Assembly (NCBI GenBank): GCA_016185205.1
Contig: JACPOA010000032.1
Span: forward strand, 62,001 to 126,000
Length of the DNA: 64,000 nt
Direction of reading: 5' to 3'
Source of the DNA: Hyphomicrobiales bacterium
Lineage (GTDB): Bacteria; Pseudomonadota; Alphaproteobacteria; Rhizobiales; Xanthobacteraceae
The position numbers and the translations under genes are program-made. The stretch's first letter is position 1; each line of letters starts with the position of its first letter. Of this stretch, positions 28,918-37,991 are shown piece after piece. Below the pieces are notes generated by a model. That model was not told the DNA's origin. It made no database searches and was given only the letters and a program-made list of their open reading frames with translations.

Positions 28918-29116
28918 GCCAGATTCTCCTTGCGGTGACGAGGATCAGCAGGACGCCAGAATTATACTGCATCCAGGGGTCAGCAGACATCAGGATTTGA
29001 GGATTTCACCTCAATTTCCAAGCATTTCGAACAACCGCAGGGAACCGCCACGACCTCCGCGCGTTTCCCTCAGTCGCTTCCATGATTTTCACAAAAGTAT
29101 AAAGAGGGGTCAGCGC

Positions 29117-29326
29117 ATGCGCCTACTACTCGGAATTATTTTTGGCGTCTTTCTGACGGTTGGATTCGCTTACCTGTATGACGCGTCGACATCCAGTGCC
29201 TCCGAACCGACGGCTAAGGTCACCGTCGAGAAGCGGCCGATGGTGAACTGGGACGTTGTCAGCGGGAACTGGCAGGGGTGGTCCCTCAGCGTGCGTAACA
29301 CCTGGCATAAGCTGGCGGCACGCTAG
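29117..29326 (+). CDS. Small membrane-anchored protein
   Basis: 69 residues from ATG 29117, which has AGAGGGG upstream. An N-terminal transmembrane anchor (LLLGIIFGVFLTVGFAYLYD) precedes a short periplasmic tail containing WDVVSGNWQGWSLSVRNTW. No known family. Codons and site support it as real. Confidence 0.65.
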   Translation: MRLLLGIIFGVFLTVGFAYLYDASTSSASEPTAKVTVEKRPMVNWDVVSGNWQGWSLSVRNTWHKLAAR

Positions 29327-29353
29327 AAATTCAAAATTCAGAGGGCCGCCAAG

Positions 29354-29545
29354 ATGCACATATCCCTCGACATGGAGCTGATTTTTCCGATCAGGGACGA
29401 GCCATCGGCTCAGCTCATGAGCCTGAAGGCCGAATGCCTGCTTAGTGCGGGGCTGATCAGCAAGAGCGAAGAGCGAGCGGTTCTGGGGAAAGCGGCCAAG
29501 GCTCTGACGGCATCAAATTGCACGACCTCAAGGCAGGTGCCGTAG
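29354..29545 (+). CDS. Possible small protein of unknown function
   Basis: 63 residues (begins MHISLDMELIFPIRDEPSAQ) with a GAGGG stretch about 12 bases upstream. Its last 18 bases overlap the 3' end of the convergent ATP12 gene. It has no recognised domain. The start and composition are acceptable but not strong. Confidence 0.35.
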   Translation: MHISLDMELIFPIRDEPSAQLMSLKAECLLSAGLISKSEERAVLGKAAKALTASNCTTSRQVP

Positions 29546-30301
29546 CACGGCGACGGCCGCTTCGAATTCGGCAAAGCGAAACGCGCGGCGCGCCAGCGCA
29601 ACGTCATCGCGGCCCCACTGCGACATCTGCCAGTCCTCGTCGACATGGGCGGCGGCCCAGGCTGCATCCTTATCGATCGCGTCCTGCGCCAGCGCCAGCG
29701 CCAGCAGCGCCGAACCGGTCAGCGTGGTGATCGCCGACACCGCGCCCAACCGCCACGCGTCCATCGGGATAGCGGCGCGCGCCGCATCGATCGCCTCGCG
29801 CGGCTGGGCCGCGAACACCACGCCCTCGATCTGCACAAAGCGCGCACCAAGCGCGTCACGCGCCCAGGTGAGCCACGGGTCCCAGGCCAGCGTCTGCTTC
29901 TCCACCAGGCCTGCCGGCGCGTCGGCGCGATAGCACAACAAATCGGAGCCAAGATATTGCGCGATCTCGTCGGCCACCGCCGGCGCCTGCTCGGCCACCG
30001 CGTCGATCACCGCATTGGCCAGCCGCGTGAGCGGCATGCGGCCGGGATCGATCAGCTCGGGCTGCGCATTCCACTCCTGCGCGATTTGCTCGGCCAGTGC
30101 CCGTGTCGGGGCGGCGAGCGAACGCCGCGCCGGCGTGCGCACGGGCTTGCCGTCGAGCAGGACCGGGAACCCGCCGCCGCCTTCGCCGATGTGCGCTTGG
30201 CTAAAGAAGCGCTTGCGCAGCGTCGGCCGCCCGCCTTTGCGCGCCGACTCCATCGGGTCGAGCGGCTGGTTTTCGAAAATCTCGGTAAAAATGTCGCGCA
30301 T
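29528..30301 (-). CDS. ATP12-family F1-ATPase assembly chaperone
   Basis: 257 residues, the typical family length. The segment KRFFSQAHIGEGGGGFPVLL, then GKPVRTPARRSLAAPTRALA, is the ATP12 N-domain. YLGSDLLCYRADAPAGLVEK and DPWLTWARDALGARF lie in the central helical domain. The mitochondrial homologue binds the free F1 alpha subunit before assembly. Alphaproteobacteria carry the bacterial form, which fits the lineage. The atp genes themselves are not in the window. Confidence 0.88.
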   Translation of the reverse strand: MRDIFTEIFENQPLDPMESARKGGRPTLRKRFFSQAHIGEGGGGFPVLLDGKPVRTPARRSLAAPTRALAEQIAQEWNAQPELIDPGRMPLTRLANAVIDAVAEQAPAVADEIAQYLGSDLLCYRADAPAGLVEKQTLAWDPWLTWARDALGARFVQIEGVVFAAQPREAIDAARAAIPMDAWRLGAVSAITTLTGSALLALALAQDAIDKDAAWAAAHVDEDWQMSQWGRDDVALARRAFRFAEFEAAVAVLRHLP

Positions 30302-30663
30302 CAGATCCGCGTCATTGTGCGCCGCAACAAGGCGGAACCGCGGCCACCCGCCTCGCCCCGGCCGGCAATGAAAATAGCCCTTCCATGCCCATATTTGTTA
30401 ATCTGCGGCGGCGATATTGACGCGCTGGTGCCATGCTGCCGCCGCTTTCAGAGAGCGAAAAGGTCAACGCACACTTATAGTTGATAGGGTGCCAGCCTGA
30501 CGGAAGGATAAGTAGCCTTGCGGGGTTCTACCCCATATTATCCGCCTCCGGAATCAGGCCGGATAAGAAAACAAGGCCGATCCGTGGGGAAAAACCGGCT
30601 GCGGAAAGCTGTGACGCGACCTCGCTGTTGGTGCTGCGCTATGGGGCGCGTTTTGAGGAGTCA
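30302..30663. other. Non-coding gap before the oxidoreductase operon
   Basis: 362 bases with no convincing gene. They must contain the divergent promoter of ATP12 and the promoter of the operon starting at 30664. A small hairpin GGGGTTCTACCCC is at 30523-30535. I compared the leader by eye with riboswitch cores I know (cobalamin, TPP, SAM-II, glycine) and saw no convincing match. Confidence 0.4.
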
Positions 30664-32466
30664 ATGAAGAATACCGACATTTCTGCGCCGGACTATTTCC
30701 ACAAGGTGGTCGATTGCCAATGGGCCTGTCCGGCTCACACCCCCGTTCCTGAATATATCCGGTTGATCGCGGCGGGCCGTTATTCCGACGCCTACATGAT
30801 CAATTGGAAGTCGAACGTGTTTCCGGGAATTCTCGGGCGCACCTGCGACCGGCCGTGCGAGCCGGCCTGCCGGCGCGTGCGCGTCGAGGACGAGCCGGTG
30901 GCAATCTGCCGCTTGAAGCGCGTCGCTGCCGACTACAAGGACGACATCACCGCCCGGCTGCCCAAGCCTGCGGCCAGGAAAAACGGCAAGCGCGTGGCGC
31001 TGGTCGGCGCCGGGCCGGCCTCGCTCACCGTGGCGCGCGACCTCGCCCCGCTCGGCTATCATTGCGTGGTGTTCGACGGCGACAAAAAAGCCGGCGGCAT
31101 GATCCGCACGCAAATTCCGAAATTCCGCCTACCCGACAGCGTCATCGACGAGGAAACCGGCTACATCCTCGGCCTCGGCGTCGAATTCCGCGGCGGCAAG
31201 CGCATCGAGAGCATGAAGGCGCTGCTGGCGGAAGGCTGGGACGCGGTGTTCGTCGGCTCCGGCGCGCCGCGCGGCCGCGATCTCGACATTCCCGGCCGCA
31301 AGGAAGCGGCCAAGAACATCCATATCGGCATCGACTGGCTGTCCTCGGTCTCGTTCGGCCACGTCAGCAAGATCGGCAAGCGCGTCATCGTGCTCGGCGG
31401 CGGCAACACCGCCATGGACTGCTGCCGCTCGGCGCGCCGGCTCGGCGGCGAGGACGTGAACGTCGTAGTGCGCTCCGGCTTCGAGGAGATGAAGGCGAGC
31501 CCTTGGGAAAAGGAAGACGCCCAGCACGAAGGCATCCCGATCCATAATTTCCTGGTGCCGAAGGCATTCATTCATGACAACGGCAAGCTCACCGGCATCA
31601 CCTTCGAGAAGGTGAAGGCCGAGTACGACGACAAGGGCCGCCGCAAGCTGGTGTCCGCCGGCCTGCCCGAGCAGCATTTCCCCTGCGACGACGTGCTGGT
31701 GGCAGTCGGCCAGGAGAACGCCTTCCCCTGGATCGAGCGCGATTGCGGCATCGAGTTCAATGAATGGAACATGCCGAAGGTCGACACGCGGACCATGGCC
31801 TCGAGCAACCCGAAAGTGTTTTTCGGCGGCGACGCCGCGTTCGGCCCCAAGAACATCATCTGGGCGGTGGCGCACGGCCACGAGGCTGCCGTCTCCATCG
31901 ACAAGCTGCTCAACGGCGAGGACATCACCGACCGCCCGCTTCCTGCGGTCGAGCTGATGAGCCAGAAGATGGGCATCCACGAATGGTCCTACGACAACGA
32001 GATCGCGCTCGACCAGCGCTACAAGGTCCCGCTGCGCGATAAGGTGGTGGCGCTGAAGGACATCAAGGCTGAGGTCGAGCTCGGTTTCGATGCCAAACTG
32101 GCGCTGGCCGAAGCCGGCCGCTGCCTCAATTGCGACGTGCAGACCGTATTCACCGCGCAGCTCTGCATCGAATGCGATGCCTGCGTCGACATCTGCCCGA
32201 TGGACTGCATCACCTTCACGGTGAACAGCGAGGAAGCCGAGCTGCGCAAACGGCTCAACGCGCCGTCGCATAACCTCAGCCAGGACCTCTATGTCCAGGA
32301 CGGTCTCAAAACCGGCCGCATCATGGCCAAGGATGAGGACGTCTGCCTCCACTGCGGTCTGTGCGCCGAACGCTGTCCGACCGGCGCCTGGGATATGCAG
32401 AAATTCTTACTCGATATGACCTACGCAGGAAATTCATGCCGACCGCAACGCCGATCAGCCGCGTAA
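30664..32466 (+). CDS. FAD/NAD(P)-binding iron-sulphur oxidoreductase (GltD/NfnB-like with ferredoxin domain)
   Basis: 600 residues from ATG 30664, with GAGGAG upstream. The N terminus has a Cys-rich 4Fe-4S domain (DCQWACPAHTPVPEY, then CDRPCEPACRR). It is followed by an FAD-binding fold (VALVGAGPASLTVARDLA) and an NAD(P)-binding fold (VIVLGGGNTAMDCCRSARRL) as in glutamate synthase small subunit and NfnB. The C-terminal 80 residues add a bacterial ferredoxin domain with CIECDACVDICPMDC and CLHCGLCAERCPTG. It precedes and overlaps the 2-oxoacid oxidoreductase alpha gene by 31 bp, and probably links that enzyme to NAD(P)(H) or a ferredoxin pool. Confidence 0.88.
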   Translation: MKNTDISAPDYFHKVVDCQWACPAHTPVPEYIRLIAAGRYSDAYMINWKSNVFPGILGRTCDRPCEPACRRVRVEDEPVAICRLKRVAADYKDDITARLPKPAARKNGKRVALVGAGPASLTVARDLAPLGYHCVVFDGDKKAGGMIRTQIPKFRLPDSVIDEETGYILGLGVEFRGGKRIESMKALLAEGWDAVFVGSGAPRGRDLDIPGRKEAAKNIHIGIDWLSSVSFGHVSKIGKRVIVLGGGNTAMDCCRSARRLGGEDVNVVVRSGFEEMKASPWEKEDAQHEGIPIHNFLVPKAFIHDNGKLTGITFEKVKAEYDDKGRRKLVSAGLPEQHFPCDDVLVAVGQENAFPWIERDCGIEFNEWNMPKVDTRTMASSNPKVFFGGDAAFGPKNIIWAVAHGHEAAVSIDKLLNGEDITDRPLPAVELMSQKMGIHEWSYDNEIALDQRYKVPLRDKVVALKDIKAEVELGFDAKLALAEAGRCLNCDVQTVFTAQLCIECDACVDICPMDCITFTVNSEEAELRKRLNAPSHNLSQDLYVQDGLKTGRIMAKDEDVCLHCGLCAERCPTGAWDMQKFLLDMTYAGNSCRPQRRSAA

Positions 32467-34280
32467 ACGACTTCGTCGTCCGCTTCGCCAACGTCAACGG
32501 CTCGGGCTCGGCGAGCGCCAACGAGCTGTTCGCGCGCGCGGTGATGCGCATGGGCGTGCCGGTGGCGCCGCGCAATATCTTCCCGTCCAACATTCAGGGC
32601 CTGCCGACTTGGTACGAGGTGCGCATCTCGGAAGCCGGCCATATGGGCGCGCGCGGCGGCACCGACCTGATGGTGGCGATGAATCCGCAGACCTTCGAGC
32701 GCGACATCGGATCAATCGAGCCGGGCGGCTATCTGTTCTACGATTCCACCAAGACGCTGCCGGCCTCGAAATTCCGCCAGGACATCACCGTCGTCGGCGT
32801 GCCGCTGACCGCGATCTGCAATCGTGAATATTCCGATGCGCGCCAGCGCCAACTGTTCAAGAACATCATCTATATCGGCGTACTCACCGCGCTCATCGAC
32901 ATGGACGTGAAAGTGGTCGAGCAGCTGATCGGCGAGCAATACAAGGGCAAGGACAAGCTCATTGCCCCTAATATTAAAGCTCTGCATATCGGCCGCGACT
33001 ACGCCACGCTCAACCTCGACTGCCCGATTGGCCTGCGCCTGAAGAAGAGCGACAAGGTCGGCGACCGCATCTTCATCGAGGGCAATTCGGCCGCCGCGCT
33101 CGGCGCCGTCTATGGCGGCGCCACCGTCTGCGCCTGGTATCCGATCACGCCGTCGTCCTCGGTGGCCGATGCCTTCACCCGCCACTGCGCCAAGATGCGC
33201 GTCGATGCCAAGACCGGCCAGGCCAAATACGCCATCATCCAGGCCGAGGACGAGCTCGCCTCCATCGGCATGGTGATCGGCGCCGGCTGGAACGGCGCGC
33301 GCGCCTTCACCGCCACCTCCGGCCCCGGCATCTCGCTGATGCAGGAATTCATCGGACTCGCTTATTTCGCGGAAATTCCGGCGGTGCTGTTCGACGTGCA
33401 GCGCGCCGGCCCCTCGACCGGCATGCCGACGCGCACGCAGCAATGCGACATCATCTCCTGCGCCTATGCCTCGCATGGCGACACCAAGCACGTGCTGCTG
33501 TTCCCGGAGGATCCGGCGGAAGCCTTCGAATTCGGCGCTCAAGCCTTCGATCTCGCCGACCGGCTGCAGACGCCGATTTTCGTCATGCTCGATCTCGACA
33601 TCGGCATGAACCACCATCTGTCCAAACCGCTGGTCTGGGATGATGCCCGGCAATACGACCGCGGCAAGGTGATGACCGCCGAGGAACTCGAGGCCGGCAA
33701 GGACTTCGGCCGCTATCTCGACGTCGACGGCGACGGCATCCCCTACCGCACCTATCCCGGCACGCACCCGACCAAGGGCTCGTTCTTCACCCGCGGCACC
33801 TCGCGCGACCGTTACGCGCGCTACACCGAGGAAGGCGCGCCTTACGTCGACAACATGCAGCGGCTGATCCGCAAATTCGACACCGCCAAGGACCTGGTGC
33901 CGCGCCCGCTGCAGGCCAATTCCGCCAAGCCTACCAAATACGGCGTAATCTATTACGGTTCGACCGCGCCGGCGATGGACGAGGCGATCCATATGATCGA
34001 AGCGGGCGGCCATGCGCTCGATCGCATGCGCATCCGCGCCTTCCCGTTCCATTCATCCGTCAACAGCTTCGTCGCCGGCCATGATTTCGTGTTCGTGGTC
34101 GAGCAGAACCGCGACGCCCAGATGCGCTCGCTGATCGTCAACGAATGCGGCATCGACCCGGTGCGGTTGGTGCCGATCCTGCACTACGACGGCACGCCCA
34201 TCACCGCGCGCTTCATCGCCAAATCGATCGGCGATCGTCTCGACGCGCTGACGGTGAAATCCATGAAGGTGGTTTCATGA
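32436..34280 (+). CDS. 2-oxoacid:acceptor oxidoreductase, alpha subunit (gamma-alpha fusion)
   Basis: 614 residues from ATG 32436, with AGGA upstream, overlapping the previous gene. The N-terminal part (residues 10-190, with SEAGHMGARGGTDLMVAMNP) is the gamma domain. The C-terminal part starts near GNSAAALGAVYGGATVCAWY, with PITPSSS and FTATSGPGISLMQEFIGLA. This is the fused gamma-alpha layout of KorA-like proteins. It makes the catalytic complex with the beta subunit (ATGA overlap). It decarboxylates a 2-oxoacid, possibly 2-oxoglutarate, to the acyl-CoA; the substrate is not fixed by sequence. Confidence 0.88.
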   Translation: MPTATPISRVNDFVVRFANVNGSGSASANELFARAVMRMGVPVAPRNIFPSNIQGLPTWYEVRISEAGHMGARGGTDLMVAMNPQTFERDIGSIEPGGYLFYDSTKTLPASKFRQDITVVGVPLTAICNREYSDARQRQLFKNIIYIGVLTALIDMDVKVVEQLIGEQYKGKDKLIAPNIKALHIGRDYATLNLDCPIGLRLKKSDKVGDRIFIEGNSAAALGAVYGGATVCAWYPITPSSSVADAFTRHCAKMRVDAKTGQAKYAIIQAEDELASIGMVIGAGWNGARAFTATSGPGISLMQEFIGLAYFAEIPAVLFDVQRAGPSTGMPTRTQQCDIISCAYASHGDTKHVLLFPEDPAEAFEFGAQAFDLADRLQTPIFVMLDLDIGMNHHLSKPLVWDDARQYDRGKVMTAEELEAGKDFGRYLDVDGDGIPYRTYPGTHPTKGSFFTRGTSRDRYARYTEEGAPYVDNMQRLIRKFDTAKDLVPRPLQANSAKPTKYGVIYYGSTAPAMDEAIHMIEAGGHALDRMRIRAFPFHSSVNSFVAGHDFVFVVEQNRDAQMRSLIVNECGIDPVRLVPILHYDGTPITARFIAKSIGDRLDALTVKSMKVVS

Positions 34281-35332
34281 CCTATCTCACCAAGCCGAAA
34301 TTCCACCACCCCGACCTGCCGAAGAACGAACTCGGCTACACCCATCGCGACTATGAAGGCACGGTCTCGACTTTGTGCGCCGGCTGCGGCCACGATTCGA
34401 TCACCGGCGCCATCATCGCGGCCTGCTTCGAGCTGTCGATCGAGCCGCACCGGGTGGCCAAGATTTCCGGCATCGGCTGCTCGTCGAAGACGCCGACTTA
34501 CTTCCTTGGCAATTCGCACGGCTTCAACTCGGTGCATGGCCGCATGCCGTCGGTCTTGACCGGCGCCAATCTCGCCAACCGCGACCTGATCTATCTCGGC
34601 GTATCCGGCGACGGCGACTCGGCCTCGATCGGCTTTGGCCAGTTCGCCCACGCCCTGCGGCGCGCCGTCAACATGGTCTATATCGTGGAGAACAACGGCG
34701 TCTACGGCCTGACCAAAGGCCAGTTCTCCGCCACCGCCGACCGCGGCTCGAAGTCGAAGCGCGGTTTCGTCAATACCGACAATTCCATCGACCTGGTGGC
34801 GATCGCCTTGCAGCTTGGCGCCAGCTTCGTCGCCCGCTCGTTCTCCGGCGACAAGCAGCAGCTGGTGCCGATCATCAAGGCGGCGATCGCGCACAAGGGT
34901 GCGGCCTTCATCGACATCATCAGCCCGTGCGTGGCGTTCAACAATCACGCCGGCTCGACCAAGAGCTTCGATTTCGTGCGCGAGCACAACGAGGCGGTGA
35001 ACCGGCTCGATTACATGTCGAGCCGCATGCCGATCGAAGTGACATACGAGCCCGGCACCGTCGAGGTGGTCGAGCAGCATGACGGCTCCAAGCTGACGCT
35101 GCGCAAGCTCGCCGCCGATTACGAGATCACCGACCGCACCGCCGCCCTGGGATTTTTGCAGCAGCACGCCGCCAAGGGCCAGATCGTCACCGGGCTCTTG
35201 TACGTCGAGAAGGGGCCGCAAGACCTGCACGCGCATCTGCGCACGGTCGAGGCGCCGCTCAACACGCTCAACGAGGCGGAGCTCTGCCCGGGACAGGCCA
35301 CGCTCGAGGCGTTCAACGCCAGTTTAAGGTAG
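34277..35332 (+). CDS. 2-oxoacid:acceptor oxidoreductase, beta subunit (TPP-binding)
   Basis: 351 residues starting at ATG 34277, overlapping the alpha stop as ATGA. The thiamine-diphosphate motif is GVSGDGDSASIGFGQFAH, then YIVENNGVYGLTKGQ (GDG...NN). Cys residues at CAGCGHDS and GIGCSS could hold a 4Fe-4S cluster. Together with the two genes before it the operon encodes a complete enzyme with its own electron-transfer module. Confidence 0.9.
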   Translation: MTYLTKPKFHHPDLPKNELGYTHRDYEGTVSTLCAGCGHDSITGAIIAACFELSIEPHRVAKISGIGCSSKTPTYFLGNSHGFNSVHGRMPSVLTGANLANRDLIYLGVSGDGDSASIGFGQFAHALRRAVNMVYIVENNGVYGLTKGQFSATADRGSKSKRGFVNTDNSIDLVAIALQLGASFVARSFSGDKQQLVPIIKAAIAHKGAAFIDIISPCVAFNNHAGSTKSFDFVREHNEAVNRLDYMSSRMPIEVTYEPGTVEVVEQHDGSKLTLRKLAADYEITDRTAALGFLQQHAAKGQIVTGLLYVEKGPQDLHAHLRTVEAPLNTLNEAELCPGQATLEAFNASLR

Positions 35333-35399
35333 GCCCTTATCAGCCTCCTCACCATGAGGCGGCGAAGGCCCCCGCATGGAAAAGCGTGACGGCGAGCGA

Positions 35400-35732
35400 T
35401 TACTGATTGATGCAGGAACCGATATAGCTGTTGCGGTCGCCGGCGGCCTGGCCGTAGACGCCGACCTGATGCGCGCAGCGCGCCGCGCGGTCCTGAGTGG
35501 TTTCCCGGCCGCCCGGACCGGATGGCGCAACTGCCGGCAGGTTCGGCAGCATCTGCCCGGTCTGCGGCACATAGAGCGGTGGCGGCATTTGCGCGCGCGG
35601 TTGCGGGGTCTGTGTCCCCTTCTCCGGCCGCATGATGCTGTAGCGCTCGTCGTCGGATTGGGCACGCGCCGGCATAACCGACACCACCAGCGTCAGCGCC
35701 AGCAAAGCCATGAGCCGATCGCGCAAGGTCAT
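35400..35732 (-). CDS. Small secreted protein of unknown function
   Basis: 110 residues from ATG 35732; GTG at 35738 is an alternative start. The signal peptide ends near MPARAQS. A low-complexity Pro-rich middle (PQPRAQMPPPLYVPQTGQ) precedes a C-terminal end with two Cys (ARCAHQVG, GSCINQ) that could form a disulphide. No family known. It is downstream of, but not overlapping, the pseudouridine synthase gene. Confidence 0.65.
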   Translation of the reverse strand: MTLRDRLMALLALTLVVSVMPARAQSDDERYSIMRPEKGTQTPQPRAQMPPPLYVPQTGQMLPNLPAVAPSGPGGRETTQDRAARCAHQVGVYGQAAGDRNSYIGSCINQ

Positions 35733-35764
35733 ATCCACCAGCTAGGCACCGCGCCGGCCGGCCG

Positions 35765-37090
35765 CTACTCCTCCTCCGGCGCCTCTTCGATCGGGTCGTA
35801 GCGCTTGGCGTCGAAGCCGAGCAGATTCCACGACTGCTGCATATGCGGCGGCAGCGGCGCGCTGACGTCGATCACCCCGCCGCGCGGATGCGGCACCGCG
35901 ATGCGGCGAGCCAGCAAATGCAGCTTGTTCTGGATGCCGCCCGGCAGTTCCCAGTTCTCGATGTTGAAATATTTCGGATCGCCGATGATCGGATTGCCGA
36001 CATGCGCCATGTGCGCACGCAATTGATGGGTGCGGCCGGTCACCGGCTTGAGCGAAATCCAGGACAGCTTCTGCGCCGCCGTTTCCACCACCGCGTAATA
36101 GGTCACGGCGTGCACGGCATCCTTCTCGCCGTGCTTGGCGATGCGCATGTAGGAATCCTCTTCCTCCTCCTGCTTGGCCAGATAAGTCGAGACGCGGCCC
36201 TGCTTCGGCTTCGGCACGCCGACCACCAGCGCCCAGTAGATCTTGCGCGCCGAGCGGGTGCGGAAGGTCTTGGCCAGCGCCGCCGCGGCAAAGCGGGTCT
36301 TGGCCACCAGCAGGCAGCCGGCGGTGTCCTTGTCGAGCCGGTGCACCAGGCGCGGGCGCTGCGCGTCGACACCCGGCCCGCGTAGCGCGCCGAGCATGCC
36401 GTCGATGTGGCGCACGGTGCCGGAGCCGCCCTGCACCGAAAGCCCCATCGGCTTGTTGAGCACCAGCACGTCGGCGTCCTCAAACAGCGTGATCGATTTG
36501 ATGAAGGCGCGGTCCTTCTGCGCCTGCGGGGCGTCGTCGCGCAGCTTGGGCGCGTCGAGCTTGAGCGGCGGAATGCGCACCGCTTGGCCTGCTTCCAGCC
36601 GGTTCTTCGGCTCGGTGCGCTTGCCGTTCACCCGCACCTCGCCCTTACGGATGATGCGCTGGATATGGCTGAACGACAGGCCCGGAAAGCGCGCCTCGAA
36701 GAAGCGGTCGACGCGCATGCCGTTTTCGTCCGGTGTGACGGTGACGGTCTGCACGGCGGCGGAAAATTGCGCGGGCTTGGGTGCGGCCACCGGCGGCGCT
36801 GGCGGCGCCACGAATACCTGCTCACGCGGCGGCCGAGCGGGAACGGCGCGGCCTCTGCCGCCGTCCCGCTTCGGTGAATGTTTCACGCGCAGATCGGATT
36901 GGCGCGGATTGGCGCGCTCGCGGGCGCGTTCCTTGTTTCGCTCGTCGCGATCGCGGCCATGTCCGCGCCCGCGCGGACCCTCAGCAAGACCGCGACCTTG
37001 TCCGCGCCCGCGCGGACCCTCGGCATGACCACGGCCGCGCGGGCCCGCGCTCTGCTTGCCGCCGCCATAGCCGCCCTTGCGCATTCTCAT
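35765..37090 (-). CDS. RluC/RluD-family 23S rRNA pseudouridine synthase with basic RGR-rich N terminus
   Basis: 441 residues. An S4 domain (about 118-185: RVDRFFEARFPGLSFSHIQ) is followed by a pseudouridine synthase domain (200-420), with the catalytic motif LVHRLDKDTAGCLLVAKT (Asp) and VTGRTHQLRAHMAHVGNPII. The first 85 residues are unusual: three copies of GPRGRG (near 17, 34 and 39-45), with GRGHAEGPRGRGQGRG, predicted disordered and strongly basic. Such tails bind RNA. The gene is read from the minus strand; the DNA of the tail has tandem repeats and could be prone to length change. Confidence 0.9.
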   Translation of the reverse strand: MRMRKGGYGGGKQSAGPRGRGHAEGPRGRGQGRGLAEGPRGRGHGRDRDERNKERARERANPRQSDLRVKHSPKRDGGRGRAVPARPPREQVFVAPPAPPVAAPKPAQFSAAVQTVTVTPDENGMRVDRFFEARFPGLSFSHIQRIIRKGEVRVNGKRTEPKNRLEAGQAVRIPPLKLDAPKLRDDAPQAQKDRAFIKSITLFEDADVLVLNKPMGLSVQGGSGTVRHIDGMLGALRGPGVDAQRPRLVHRLDKDTAGCLLVAKTRFAAAALAKTFRTRSARKIYWALVVGVPKPKQGRVSTYLAKQEEEEDSYMRIAKHGEKDAVHAVTYYAVVETAAQKLSWISLKPVTGRTHQLRAHMAHVGNPIIGDPKYFNIENWELPGGIQNKLHLLARRIAVPHPRGGVIDVSAPLPPHMQQSWNLLGFDAKRYDPIEEAPEEE

Positions 37091-37145
37091 GTCAAATCAT
37101 CCAATTCAGGCCGACACGGCCATCCAAAAACAGATCGAGCTTTTC

Positions 37146-37421
37146 TCATTCGCGGCGGTCTCGTGCAGTGTGAAAAACCGCAACAATCTTAACCGAATCG
37201 TCGCCAACACGATGGACAACGAGATACGGCAAATCCGGCACTGCCAGCAGCCTGATTCCGCGAGGGCCGGTCCGACCGGAAAGAGGCAATGTCGCCAAAC
37301 GACCGATGGATCGTTCAATGCGTGCGACCACCCTCCTGGCGGCATCCGGATCGTCTTGGGCAATGTAGGCGCGGATGGCCTCCAAATCCCTCAGTGCGCC
37401 TCTGAGGTAGACGACCTTCAT
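37146..37421 (-). CDS. ParE/RelE-superfamily toxin
   Basis: 91 residues: KVVYLRGALRDLEAIRAYIA, then ARRVVARIERSIGRLATLPL, and KIVAVFHTARDRRE at the C terminus. This is the compact beta-sheet fold of RelE/ParE toxins, with basic residues near the end. ParE toxins poison gyrase; RelE toxins cut mRNA. The four-base ATGA overlap with the upstream antitoxin gene marks a toxin-antitoxin pair. Confidence 0.85.
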   Translation of the reverse strand: MKVVYLRGALRDLEAIRAYIAQDDPDAARRVVARIERSIGRLATLPLSGRTGPRGIRLLAVPDLPYLVVHRVGDDSVKIVAVFHTARDRRE

Positions 37422-37636
37422 GCCTTCAGCCGACCGAAGACCACCCTCACCTCGTCGTCGGTCGCGATATCGTCTTCATCCAGTCGCCGTTCGATTTCCG
37501 CAATCTGCTCGGGGGTTAGCCAAGTTCCCGCTTCCCGCGCTTCGATATACTCAAACAGGATTTCAGCGGCCTCTTGCTGCTGATCGTCTGAAAGAGCTTT
37601 GACCTTGGTCAGGGCTTCATCGAGGCGTTTGTTCAT
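37418..37636 (-). CDS. Antitoxin of the ParE/RelE pair
   Basis: 72 residues from ATG 37636, with AAGGA upstream; an in-frame start at 37684 has no such site. It has a helical N terminus (LDEALTKVKALSDDQQQEAA) and an acidic C terminus (ERRLDEDDIATDDEV). This fits an addiction antitoxin whose C terminus covers the toxin active site. No DNA-binding domain is obvious. Confidence 0.75.
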   Translation of the reverse strand: MNKRLDEALTKVKALSDDQQQEAAEILFEYIEAREAGTWLTPEQIAEIERRLDEDDIATDDEVRVVFGRLKA

Positions 37637-37718
37637 ATCGGCAATCCTTCGCAGGCATCGATGATAGCAAAAGCGGCTCGCCAAATCGACCGCGCAAATT
37701 GGGCTTGTTGCCTTTCAT

Positions 37719-37991
37719 TCACGGACACCGCCGCAAGTCGCCGCGACAGAGCGCCTCGATGTGGACGGTGTCCCCGGTCCGGTAGGTTCGCCCGATCCGG
37801 CAGGCATCGCCGAACCAGCGCAGGGCATAGTTGGTGACGACCAGAGGCGACCGCGCCTGGGTGTCGCCGGCGCCTGCGCAGAACGATGGTTCGGCCGCCC
37901 AGCGCCCGATGGTGGGATCCTCCGCACCAACCGCCGCCGTACCCAACGCCGATACGGCGACGAGTAAAGCCGCGCACCTTAAAACATTCAT
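37719..37991 (-). CDS. Small secreted protein, originally coupled to rarA
   Basis: 90 residues from ATG 37991, with GCGGGGA directly upstream. The signal peptide ends near AAVGAED. The mature part contains four Cys, possibly two disulphides (FCAGAGD, DACRIG, LCRGDLRRCP). No known family. Its ATG overlaps the stop codon of the duplicated rarA end as ATGA, which indicates that it was once translated together with rarA before the HNH gene came between them. Confidence 0.65.
   Translation of the reverse strand: MNVLRCAALLVAVSALGTAAVGAEDPTIGRWAAEPSFCAGAGDTQARSPLVVTNYALRWFGDACRIGRTYRTGDTVHIEALCRGDLRRCP

Noticed and set aside
27722-28990. Long open frame of 422 codons on the minus strand opposite the TPR gene
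   Set aside because: Antisense to clear TPR repeats, Arg/His-rich composition and no domain; long antisense frames are common in such GC-rich DNA.
30302-30663. Riboswitch in the leader of the oxidoreductase operon
   Set aside because: No match to the cores of common riboswitches; only a weak hairpin is visible.
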